Positions 22,502 to 33,524 of a stretch of 64,000 nucleotides of DNA are shown here, piece by piece (within the stretch, counting starts at the first letter, position 1; each line of letters opens with the position of its first letter). Source of the stretch: Balamuthia mandrillaris (taxonomy: Eukaryota > Discosea > Longamoebia > Balamuthiidae); contig JAVKOQ010000121.1 of NCBI GenBank assembly GCA_031835245.1, forward strand, positions 1 through 64,000, written 5' to 3'. Position numbers and translations under genes: made by a program. The notes under the pieces were generated by a model. It made no database searches and was not told the origin of the DNA. It was given only the letters and a program-made list of their open reading frames with translations.

Positions 22502-24855
22502 ATGCAAAAACCAAACACACCGAAAGAAGGTACTCCAACCCCCACACAGAGGCTAAACTCTCTTTGTCCCCCCCCCCTCCTCTCCTCCTCTCCTCCACTG
22601 CACAGGTGCATTGACCTCTTTATGGCTGTGCCACTGCGCAGGTGCAGCTGCCTCGCCACTGCGCAGCCCTGCCCACCACCAGCAGCACAAGACCCAGGAG
22701 CGGAGGTCCAGATCGCCCCAGCACAAAAAAGAACCCAATGCACCTGCTCTTTCTCCCTCGCACGTGACTGCCAGTGCTGCTGGCAGCAGCGTAGGAAGCA
22801 GCGGGAGCTCTAGAGCAGCACAATCCGTGTGGCGACCGAAGCGGGTGCTAACACCACTGCAAAACGTGCTGGACGTAGACAGCCCTCCGCGTAATGTCGC
22901 GCTACGCCTGAGTTTCAACGTGACGGAGGAAGACCAAACCTGTGAAGCAACATACACCCTGCTCACTGCGGCTGACAAAGAGACCACCTCCACGAGTACT
23001 GCCCGTAAAGCCAAGGCTGGCCTTTATGAACCGGTGCCCCTGATAGAGGACACTGAGCTGATCATCTTGCTTGATACCCTCCCGGATACCTTGCGACAAC
23101 CCATTTGGGACTTTCTCAGTGGTGAGACGGAACGGCAGCTGGTAGAAATCTTGGTTGACGTTGGTACCTATCATTGATCACATATTACTTTTTTTGAAGC
23201 TACCCGCTTATTAACGTTTGGCAAGGTCGTCCGCCTACCCTTTGGTTTCTTAACGACACGTCCGTAAGAGCCCAACAGGACGTAACGCCGGAACACTTGG
23301 GGCAATGCTTGGAGGCCCTCCTGGACGGTGGTAAAATGAGTTTTACTTCTGATAATCGGTTTGACTCTCTCTGCTCTTTCCTACTGCCGTTGTTCTGTTA
23401 ATGCTGAAATGCTGCATTAAGCATTGGTATATCAAAGACATTACACAGGATCAGCGCCATGCGAAATAGAGTTGATGCCGTGGTCGGCCTTACATACCGC
23501 ATTGGGCGTCACATTCCAGGTATGTTATTCCTTTGGGCGTTGCCGACTCCTAAAGCTAACGCAAATCATTTCTTTTAAAAGGCGTGTGTAACCTTATACA
23601 GGATCTTATCTTTCAGTACTGCATTCTCTCCTCCCATTCTTTCTTCCTTGCTTATCACTTTTTCTCGTTTTTTTTCTCTTTTGTTATTTTCTTTGCTTTC
23701 TTGTCACGTCTTGTGCTTTCTTCTCTGTGCTAACATCAAACAGATGTGCGAGAAAAAGTAACAGCAGAACACCAAAATCACTGCTTCTGTTGGGTCCACC
23801 TGGCGCTGGTATTTTATCTTAATTCCTCGTTATTTTATTTACACTGTGAAATAATCAGGTAATGCTTCCATTAGGTAAAACCACTCTTTTACGAGATGTG
23901 GCACGCTGTCTCTCCGATGAAATGGGAAAACGGGTGTTGGTTATAGACACTTCCAACGAAATCGCTGGCGATGGCGATGTTCCACACTCTTGCATCGGCT
24001 TCGCCCGTCGCTTGCAAGTGAAAAACAGAGGCATGCAACACAACATCATGATAGAAGCTGTACAAAACCACAACCCACAAGTTATCGTTGTGGATGAAAT
24101 AGGAACTGCCCCTGAAGTACGTACTCCTTTCACCTTCATAACTTTGTTGGCTGTTGTAAGGTGTTAGGAATTATTATAGCTATCTAACTGGCTGTTCTAG
24201 GTAAACTCAGCACGCACCATCGCCCAGAGAGGAGTTTCAGTGGTGGCGACTGCGCATGGTATTGACCTCGGCAGTTTGTTGAAAAATCCAACGTTAGTAT
24301 CGCTTGTTGGTGGTGTCCATCCAGTTATCCTTGGAGACAAAGTATGTTTATTTCTGTAAATTTATTCTGTTTTTCTCTTTCTTAGCCTCTCTCACACATA
24401 AATAGGCAGCCTCTCAAAGAAAAGGCCCAAGAATGCAAAAAACTGTTTTAGAAAGAAAGGGAGCACCAACTTTTGACATGCTGGTAGAATTAGTTGGACG
24501 AAACGATTGGCGTGTGTACAAAGATGTTGCTGCCACCGTAGACACCATGCTTGCTAATCAACCCAGAGTACTTCTTTCCTTCTCTCCCTCTTCCTCTTTT
24601 TTTCTATTGTCGTGCTCTCGTTCTCCCCCTCTTTCTCATTGTGATTTCTCTGTCTCTTTTCATCTCTGAATAATCATTCATACTAAGGTGGTGGAACGGA
24701 GATGGCTTAATGACGATGGAATAGCAATGGCCCGCTTTTGTTTGTCCAGTGAAGAAACAGAAGCAGCAGCGATGGATGACATAAAAGAGATCAGCAACAC
24801 ATATGACTTTGTGGATGTAACTCCCTCTTTGATGCGCGAAGAGCAATCGCTCTAG
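22502..24855 (+). CDS. Ycf45/SpoIIIAA-like P-loop ATPase
   Basis: Exons read as about 22611-23163, 23200-23358, 23422-23519, 23582-23615, 23744-23808, 23875-24116, 24201-24341, 24406-24567 and 24688-24855. All junctions are in phase except the first. Exon 1 has no in-frame ATG downstream of 22611, so the start may be at ATG 22502 in another exon. Diagnostic blocks are [11 protein letters not shown], a Walker A split by an intron ([14 protein letters not shown]), [29 protein letters not shown] (Walker B), [17 protein letters not shown] and [12 protein letters not shown]. These match the Ycf45/SPD1-SpoIIIAA AAA-type family known from cyanobacteria, plastids and plants. The C-terminus (WRVYK... 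to LMREEQSL) is extended. The molecular role of the family is poorly defined; nucleic-acid association is usually proposed. Confidence 0.85.
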
Positions 24856-25293
24856 ATCAAAGCAGCCAAGGTATCACTCTGCGCTGTGCTTTGCTTTATT
24901 AATAAAAAAGATCAACCAACGGAATTTATTCATACGTTCAGCAAGCTGTGAAAAGACATAGAACGAGAAGACTAATCTTCAGCCATAGTGTGGTTCCATA
25001 ATAATAACTCTTTTACAGTTGCAGAACAATTTTGCCACTGATCATGGATGCTGTGTAGGATTACATCTAGTAACTTATATTGATGTAAGCTGGCAAGCGT
25101 TTGCAAACATTGCTCTATCTATGATGAAGGACCGGTGAACTTTGTGTATCGCACCCTGGAGGGAAAGGAAAGAAAACAGCTTACATGAATTGCAGATTTC
25201 TTCACACTGAAAGTGTCTTGATTGCATTTACTATGGAAAAGAATAGCAGCAGTCATTGCACGACAGTAAACGTCTGTTCGGCTCAGTTTGATC
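24856..25293. other. 3' region between convergent genes
   Basis: AT-rich sequence downstream of both the Ycf45-like and the F-box/Rho genes. It probably holds their 3' UTRs. No further gene seen. Confidence 0.5.
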
Positions 25294-25848
25294 CTACACA
25301 GTTATTTCATCATTCATTAGTGGTGTTGAAACTTTCAAAAAAAAACAAAAGTCTGCAACGTACTCGTTTTGCTGAAGCATTGCTTCACACAGATTGGCTA
25401 GAGCCGCCATCAGGGTGGCATGTTTGGACGTATCTTCTCCCTTGGACAGTAGTGGTCCAGTAAAGGTTGGTGTTAAGCAGGTAAATAGAGGCTTTGAATG
25501 GGTCAATCTAAACGTGAGATTATAAATGGTATCTGCACCAGGTGGAGTCTGGCCAGACTTAGAGCGATCCTGGAGTAAACCGTGAATGTTGCTAGAGACT
25601 GCAGCTGCTAAGGCGTTGGTTATTTTCTCGGGAGCCTGCGAAACAAAGGATTGAGTGATAATAATAATGAAAGTAACATTAAGATCACGTACATTAGAAG
25701 TATCAAATTGAATGATGAAAGATAACATTTCTATCAAAAGCTTTGTCACAGAAGAATTTTTTTCCAAATGCGCTTTGTTTCCTTCCACAAGTTGAGAACA
25801 AGCCGCTTCCACAATGGCACTTGCAGCTGGCAATTAAGACAAAGGTAT

Positions 25849-25892
<44 letters not shown>

Positions 25893-27041
25893 ATGAAAAA
25901 GGGCAAATAAAGTGGAAGAATGACATAAAAAAAAAGGGCAACAGGGTATTTATACACACCGACATTATCAACTACACGAGCATCCCACTCATAAAGAAGA
26001 GTGACATAATCAACCGTTTGGTCTCGTAGTTCCTGCGGGAGATTTGCTGCTTCCTTTGCAATCTCTAAATTCCAGTCCTGTTTTTGAACAAAGGGATAGC
26101 CCTGAAACCAATAACCAGGTTAGTCAAGCAAACACCAGAAAAGATACAGAATGCAGGTACCTGAGAAACAAATTTCCCACAGTAAGTCGCAGAAGAGGCT
26201 CCAATATCACGAATGCATTGCTTGGGATCGGCAAGGAACTCCAAGGCGACTTGCTGGCCGTTGTTTGTTGTCATGGTATATTCGGGCTTGAGGTTAATAA
26301 ACCCTCGTAGATCCTTTGGCAAGAACTTCCCAGAGGTTTCTTTATGCAGACAATTATGAGTCAAGGGTGCATGAAGAACAGAAATGGGAAAGAAAGCATA
26401 TGCCTACTCTTGCTTTTCTTGGATAAGAGATTGTGAAATATACGTAAACCTCCTGCCTTGTTCTTGCGGTGACTTCGTCTCCAATTTGCCATGTGAGTTT
26501 CCACGACCTGTTGTAATAACGCATCCACGCCTTCTCCAGTGGCTATATTGCAGATCAGTGGATTGGAGAGGCCTGAAGGGGGTTCTCTATCAGCGTCGTC
26601 ATCACAGAGTACCACATTGATTATGCTTATGTTCGGCAGGTGGTGCATTACTAAAGTACCCATGAGTACAATTGAAAGGAAAGCACCAGATAAAGGAGAA
26701 ATGAGAGATGAAGATGAAGGTAGAAAGAAAACTCGAGAGACGGAGAGACAGAGAGACAGAGAGGAGGGAGGGAGGTGATACTTTCAGGAGTCCAACGAGC
26801 GTTAATGTTGTTTTGAGTGGTAATTGCTTCTGTGGATCTTCCTCCTCTACAACACAGGAGCGCAACTGTTTTTTTTAACATGTTAGCGAGTGAAAAGAGT
26901 GGCAAACTGCCACGATCGTGGGAAGCCAACCATCCGCCCCCACATAGCACAGCGGCCTTAACCTGTCATAGTCTTCTTCGCCTGGTGTGTCTTGCCTGTT
27001 ATATTAAAAGAAAAGGTCAACAGATGAGAGATAGAAGAAAG

Positions 27042-27072
<31 letters not shown>

Positions 27073-27754
27073 CAGGTAAACGTTTATTTTGTGGCCAGAG
27101 GTGGTTGTGGCAGGCGCTACAAACCTAGGGGCAGGAACACTTTAGATTAATAATATGACCATTGTAAAAGCAGAGAAGAACCTACGAGTTGAACACGGTG
27201 GGCAAGTACCCGGCTCGCACCGTCCCAAAGGCGATGCGCTCACAAAGCCTTTCAGAGAAGAAGTGAACAAGAGTGAAAAAGATAGGGTTGGGAGGAGAGA
27301 GAAAAAGATGTTACTTGGATTTAAGGCACCGCGCTTCTCCAACCACAACCACTTTGGCGGTGTGCACGGGGTTGGTCATTGCAGTAGCCCGGAATAGCTG
27401 TCGGTAATCCTCTTCCCTCGCCATTTCTCCTGGTGGCGCTTCGACTTGTCCAAAGCGTAGCGTGTACCATGCCTTCCATATCTTTCTTACGCGGAGAAAA
27501 AGGAGAAAGGGCTAGCTTAGAGAAGAGGGGAAAAAAAAAGAGAGGAGAGAGCAGCAGAACGTTACATCGTGATTGAGGGAGAGCTCTGACCAGCTACGGC
27601 ACACCAGCGCGATGGCAGGAACGTCCGCAGGCTCCAGATGCTCGACCCATATCTTGTAGACAAGGTCCCACGGAATAACCGCCCACACGTCGCGTCCATC
27701 GGGCTGTCCAGGTTGGCTCTTCTTGTTCTTGCCTTGCTTCCTCTTCTTCTGCAT
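25294..27754 (-). CDS. F-box protein fused to an atypical Rho-family GTPase domain
   Basis: Eleven phase-consistent exons: 27754-27566, 27481-27315, 27248-27186, 27124-27074, 26995-26931, 26865-26782, 26650-26450, 26339-26161, 26101-25960, 25826-25693 and 25635-25294. They encode 538 residues. Residues about 24-63 are an F-box (VIPWDLVYKIWVEHLEPADV, then ALVCRSW), followed by IWKAWYTLRFG as in many F-box proteins. Residues about 104-265 follow Rho GTPases block by block with matching spacing: KVVVVG, a P-loop GEARCLKS (usual GxxxxGKS/T, so Gly is Leu), YLPTVF (effector Thr kept), DTPGEEDYDRLRPLCY (catalytic Gln is Glu), RWTPEIMHHLPNI, and LCDDDAD where T/NKxD is expected. The last ~265 residues are mostly helical and unrecognised. 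The F-box predicts Skp1-Cul1 binding. GTP binding is doubtful, so the Rho part may be a pseudo-GTPase scaffold. Confidence 0.85.
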
Positions 27755-27954
27755 CCTATATTGATCAATATGTGCAATTTAAGTCGACAGAAGATCAATA
27801 TAGGCGGCCATAGCGCATTTATTTGACGTCATTGTTGTCTTTGTAATCCTCCACCACCACCGCACCACCTCCAACTGCCACCACCCCAACCAAGAGTGCC
27901 AACGTTACGAGGCTTTGATCAGCACTAAACGGGGAGGCCTTCAAAAAACCCCCC
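27755..27954. promoter_or_regulatory. 200-bp bidirectional promoter with 14-bp palindrome
   Basis: The whole space between the ATG codons of the divergent F-box/Rho and RhoGAP genes. It contains a perfect palindrome ATATTGATCAATAT at 27758-27771, four bases from the F-box/Rho ATG, and a further partial copy GATCAATATA at 27793-27802. The rest is CCACC-rich. The palindrome is a candidate transcription-factor site, but function is inferred from position only. Confidence 0.5.
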
Positions 27955-30196
27955 ATGGCCGAAACAGCGTCGCGATGGAAGGGGAAGGGAAAGAGCGTGT
28001 TCACCTCTCGCCTTCGAAAGCGGGCTTCCGCCGCGCCGGAAGAAGACGATGCCAACAACAATAACAACGATAAGAGCGCAGCCAAGGTTGAGCACAGCAA
28101 GGCCCTTGAGGCCAACAACAACGAGAAACAAAAGAAAAAGAGCCAAAGCCAGCGCACCTCTCCACGCGTGAGGATAAAAGAGCCCGAAGAAGCATCGGGG
28201 CAAGGCGTTGTTGTTGCTACGTCGCAACAAAAGACAAAGCGAGATGCCTCTTTCCTGCGTCGAAAGTTCTCGCGCGTCCTCCATTCCAAAGCGTCCTCTT
28301 CTACCTCCATTTCAACTTCGCGCGAAGCCTCCGCCGGTCCCTCATCGCCAAGAAAAGCAGCCGCCGAACCTTTGTTTGGCGTTCCTTTGGAGGTTGCTGC
28401 TCTCCGGTCAGACCCAGAGCGAGGCCTTGTCCCTTCTCCACTTGCAAACGCTATTGCATGGCTCAATAAGTATGGTTGGTTTCACCTCCCTCGTTCCTTT
28501 GCTTGCTTCTCTCTCGAGTCCTCTCTTCTCTCGTGTTGCTTCTCTGCTTTCATCCCTGTGTTTGTTGGATTATTCCACTGACAGCAGTGGCTAAGGTCTG
28601 AAGGAAAAGGGCTTGTACAGAATACCGGGGTCTCAAACGACATTCCAACACTACAAAGACATGTTCGATCGAGGTATGGCCCACTGTTCGTTTGCTTGTT
28701 ATTGTTCTCTCTTCTCTCTTTCTCTCTTTCTCTCTTTTTCTCTCTCCTCACTTCGCTCTCTTTCTCTCTCTCTCTCTCTCTTTCGCTCTCCCTTTCTTCG
28801 CTCTCTTATAGCGAGTTCATTTCCTTAACCCTTACTGGTGAACAGGAGAGAACGTGGACTTTGAAGCATTAGAAGAGAAAGTGGTGGAGAACGTTGCCAT
28901 TGTTGTGATTAAATACTTCAAAGAACTGCCTCACAGCATGTTCTCTTCTCGCTTACGTCCTGACTTCGAGGTGGCTGCTGGTACGTATCAGCACATAAAT
29001 GAGGGAGAGGTCCTTTAACAGATGTCGTAGTGCTTATGCTACTAAACACAAACAGGCATCACGGATGAAGAGGAACAGTTGGTCAAGCTCAAACACATAT
29101 TTCCAAAAATGCCGTTGGCCTTCAAGGAAACATTTCGGTTGCTGGCCACGCACTTCAACTTGATAGCAGAGCACGCGGAGACGAACCAGATGAAGCCATC
29201 AGTGTTGGGCATGACTTGGGGTATAACCTTTGGTCCTGCTGTGGGGAAGTGAGTATTACGTTTGCCTCCCTTCTTTTCAAGTCCTCGTGGAGTCTTATTG
29301 CTAACGTGAATGTAGCATCGTTGCTGTTTTGGCGGCTCATCCTGTGGATGAGCTTATACCTCCGTCAATCGTTTTTGGGGTGGAACTATCAGAAGCAGCC
29401 AAGCGCAGTGACCCCGAGGGCCTTATACCATCTCCAATTCGCTTGCCTTTTGCACTATTACACGAACAGGGTATCGCTTAGCTTAGTTGCATTTCTTCCT
29501 CTTTGACGTTTATCTGTCGTCAGCGTTTTCGCTCACTCTTGCTCTTCGTTGCTCACACGTTTAAGGTTGTAGCGAGGACGTATTTCGAGATGGAAATGCC
29601 GACGCGGATGCTTTAAAACAATGGAAAACAGTATTCAATAGTGAAGGTGTGAGTCTACTTACTCTCTCTCTCTCTCTCACTCTTTCTCGCTCATTCAAGT
29701 GGTCTTCCATCTCGTTTTAGGCACATCGCTATCAGAGGAAACTCTTTCAGAAATGCACCCGTCATTGGCGGCTGCTATCATAAAAGCTTTCATCGCTGAA
29801 CTACCAAGCCCTATCGTTATCCCCGAGTCCCAAAGCGAACTAGTTGACCTTAAATGCTTGAATGGTATCGGTACTTAGTAGTTATACTTTGTCTGTCTTC
29901 ACCGCAGCAGACTTACTTCTTGTGCAGAGCTTTCTCGGATAGAGCAGCAGGAACGGTTAGAACAGCTATGGAAAGATCTCTCCCCTGTACAGGTTGCAAC
30001 CCTGAAGTACATCATACAACACTGGCACGGTTTGCGGCGCCGCGAAAGTAAGGAAAAGATAGTAAGCGAGGAGGAAACAGAAAACCGAGAGGAGCTGGAG
30101 TCTGCACCTTTGTTGCGGCATGTCTTTATTGACGAGAGTTACCGTATTGTATTGCCCCTTTGTTTAACATTTGCTGACAGTTTATCTCTTCTTTGA
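27955..30196 (+). CDS. tandem RhoGAP-domain protein
   Basis: Eight phase-consistent exons: 27955-28474, 28596-28673, 28846-28980, 29056-29248, 29316-29470, 29566-29646, 29721-29864 and 29928-30196. They encode 524 residues. The N-terminal ~130 residues are basic and Ser-rich. A RhoGAP domain follows: FGVPLEVAALRSDPERGLVP, KGLYRIPGSQ (arginine finger), VVIKYFKELPHSMFS, LKHIFPKMPLA and MTWGITFGPAVGN. A second, more diverged RhoGAP-like unit begins FGVELSEAAKRSDPEGLIPS. It has EDVFRDGN at the finger position, AIIKAFIAELPSPIVIP, and LKYIIQHW. It stimulates Rho-type GTP hydrolysis by family knowledge; the second unit may be regulatory. It is head-to-head with the F-box/Rho gene. Confidence 0.88.
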
Positions 30197-30524
30197 TAGC
30201 TGTTTTTTTTTTTTTTTTCTCTCTGTAAACCCGTTTTGTAAACTTTTGAGCCTCCTCGTTGACACGTGTGTCTCGAACAAGCGCCTCCTTCGCCAGCATG
30301 CACGGAGCGAAAACGGTTTTTCGTGGGGATCCAACCTTTCGCCTTTCCGGAGAGAATGTCGCCTCCACACCTTTTATGGTTAAAATCTTTTGGCCAAAGT
30401 AAGAAACGGCGATGCACTCTTCTTCTTTGCCTGCTTTGTTCCGCTTCTTCCACACGCGCACCTTTGGTTAGCGTGTTGGTCAACGATAAAAGAGCAAGGG
30501 CACGCAGAAGAGGGCGGAGACAAG

Positions 30525-33395
30525 ATGCTCCTCCAGACGCGCAGCGCGTTGCGCCTGCTTATCGCTTTCTTATTTATCTTCCTCACGTGCCACGCTCAAC
30601 TTTCTCACCGCTGTGAGGAGGCCCTTGATAACCTGCCCAAAGATACTGAATCTGCTCTGCAAAGTACGTTTTTTTTTTTCCTACCACTCTTAAGCTTCCT
30701 GTTTGCACTTGTTTAGCTGTGCTTCTCGAAACTGTTAAGTGCTACAAGGATGTGGCAAGTACCCTGGAGACTGGGGTTACTTTGACTCTTGCCGATTGGC
30801 GGCCAACGCTCAGTACACCATGAACCGAGTGACAGTAAACATAACAGCGCTTCTGTCCGAGTTCAACCGCAATGTGGCCTCCTCACAGCAAGCAACGGGC
30901 TTGTTGACTGTATCAGTGCCCAAACAACTTCGGTTTTTGTTATCAGACTACCTGTCCTTACAGCAGGTTCTCACCGAGCAAGGCGTTACGAGCGAGGACT
31001 TCCCTTCAACGACGATCGAGCCAACAACAGGCATTCCCATTAACTATGGCAAAGTGTTGCACACCTCCAAAGAACCGAGACAGGCCTCTCCGCCCGGTCA
31101 AAACAAGTCGGCAACCATATCCGAGGACTGGGGTCTTTGCCTCCCCTCAGCATGCGATGCCACCGACGTCAAGGTTCTGCTGCAGATGCTGGCAAAAGAG
31201 TCCAGAGGCATTCTCTTGCAGGCGCCTATTGAGACCAAGGTCATTACGCGGGAGGAACTTACACCAGGCGCTATTGTGATGATCTTTTTGTTGTGCCTTT
31301 TGTTTGCGTTGTTAGTGGCTGGCACGGGCCTGGATTACGTGAAGAACCACATGAAAGGGACATTCCGGCAACGGCTGAAAGCGTTCCTCCATCCTGCGTG
31401 GTTCACCACAGACAGCACCTTTGAGTAAGTTTTCCTTTCTCATTGGTGAGGCCTTGCAACACACAACCAAAGGGCGCTCGTTTTTTGCATTGTTACATAT
31501 TGCTCACGCTTCTTATTTTTCTATCAGGCCTTTGGAAGAGGATGAGGACGAGCCAAAGCAAGCAAACGCTGCTCACACCTCAACGTGCAGTTTATCCGGG
31601 TTCCTCCTGTGTTGGTCCGCTATCTACAACTTGGAAAAACTGTTGGCTCCAACGCCAGACCGGTCTCTCTCCCTTCTGAATGGCATGCGTACGCTTTCTA
31701 TGGCTTGGATCATCCTGGGACATACCCTCCTCTACATCCAACGTTTAGGTATGGATAACTTCTTCTATCTGATCCACGAGATGCAAACACAGTGGACGTG
31801 GCAGTTAGTTGCCGCAGCTCCACTGGCAGTCGATACGTTCTTCTTCATCAGCGCCTTCTTGTTGGGATTCCTTGGTCTTAAGGAAATGAAGAAGACGAGC
31901 GGCCGCTTCAACTGGTTCCTCTACTACTTCCACCGCGTTTGGCGCCTCAGCCCCTTGTACTTCTTCCTCCTCTTCATCCACTGGCAACTGGGGCCATTCA
32001 CCGCTTTCGGTCCAAAGTCCCATGTGGTCCTCTCCTCTGAGAATTGCGACCATTACTGGTGGACTGACCTCCTCTACATCCAGAACTTCTACCCCGTTGG
32101 CTTGCATAATGCATGCATGGGCTGGTCGTGGTATCTTGCCAATGACATGCAGTTCTACATCCTAACTCCATTAGTGCTCTACCCTTTCCATCGGTGGATT
32201 GTTAAGAGGTGGAAGAAAGTAATCTCTCTCTCGCGCGCGCGTAGTCATGTTTATCTTCATCTCATCTTTGCTTTTACTTGGTCACCACAGGATGGCAGCT
32301 GCAGTGAACTGAGAGTTGGAGAAATCATTGCCTGGTGTATACTCGGCCTCTTTATGATAGGCTGTATTGGCGCTACCATAGGCGTTATCATCGACTATGA
32401 CATGGATTCGTGGTATTTCTCTCCTAACCAGACCATCAACACGCAATACTACACCAGACCCTATGTTCGTGCCCTTCCCTATCTCATTGGTCTTGCATTC
32501 GGTATTCCTTCCTCTGTGCCACCCCTATGTTCTTGCTTCCAGGCCTAAAGTTTTCTTTTCTCCCGAACGGTCCTTCCACAGCCTTTATGATGACCCACGA
32601 TAGGGTAGCCAAGGCCCGCCCTCATCCGCTCATCACCACAGCCATGCTCGGTCTGGCGCTGGCCATTATGATGGCCTGTATATTCCCCGGCTATCAGCTG
32701 TGGCATGACTCCACGCTGGGCCAACGAGGCGTCTGGAACATGGCCCAAAATGTGTTCTCTTTGACGTTTTCTCGTGCCGGATGGACCGTTGCCCTCTGCC
32801 TCATGACTTACATCTGCGCTGTGGGCGATGGTGGCGTCCTTCAGTGGATGCTTGGCCATGACTTTTGGACACCATTGGCCAGGCTTACCTACTGTGCCTA
32901 TCTCATCCACCCTATTATCATCCTCCCATACGTCGGAAAGTACGTTGCTTTGGCTGTTTGGTTTTCCTCCCTGTTTAGCTCAATGTTTGTTAACTATGTT
33001 TCTTTTTGCTCTACTTCTTCACCACCGGATACAAAAGTATGGCTCGCAAGTATTCTTACAGCATTTGGAACTATAGCATCTCCTACATTGCTTGTTTGCT
33101 GCTGGCCTACCTTATGGCAGGCGTGTTCTTCTTGTTGCTTGAACGGCCGCTGATGAACTTGGAGCGCTTGTTACTGTCTCTCTTCTCCAGGAAGCGACCC
33201 TCTGCTCTTGAGAAGCCCGCTTCGCCAAGACAACCCAAGCCGTACCAAGTGAATGAATCGGAGAAAGATAAAAAGGAGTTGGAGGATAGCGGCGACGAAG
33301 AAGATCAACAAATAATTGAAGATAGCTATGAGGAAAGATCAAGCCTGCTTGCTGCCACACCTTCCCGCCCCGATGTTCATCTCCAATACACGTAA
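30525..33395 (+). CDS. NRF-6-type membrane acyltransferase (acyltransferase 3 family)
   Basis: Six phase-consistent exons: 30525-30663, 30740-31424, 31528-32218, 32291-32501, 32543-32939 and 33038-33395. They encode 826 residues. A signal peptide (LLIAFLFIFLTCHAQ) is followed by a Cys-containing luminal NRF-type domain (LQGCGKYPGDWGYFDSC ... GLCLPSACDATDV). After a first membrane span and an acidic linker comes the acyltransferase-3 module, with about ten spans, starting NGMRTLSMAWIILGHT. Hallmarks include VDTFFFISAFLLG, YFHRVWRLSPLYF, NACMGWSWYLANDMQFYIL and LTYCAYLIHP. The last ~70 residues are a charged cytoplasmic tail. The fold transfers acyl groups between cytosol and lumen in characterised relatives; the substrate here is unknown. 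Confidence 0.9.
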
Positions 33396-33524
33396 TAGTT
33401 TCTGCGCCCGCGCTGACAGAGAAACAACAGAAAGAGAGATAGATCAGCATTTGATATATACATTCTTCACAGCCTAAGCATAAATCAAAACTTCAAACCG
33501 CCAACTATCTGTTTCTGTTTCCTC

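Noticed and set aside
27819-28466. 215-codon minus-strand frame opposite RhoGAP exon 1
   Set aside because: It is antisense to a well-supported exon with a recognisable RhoGAP start.
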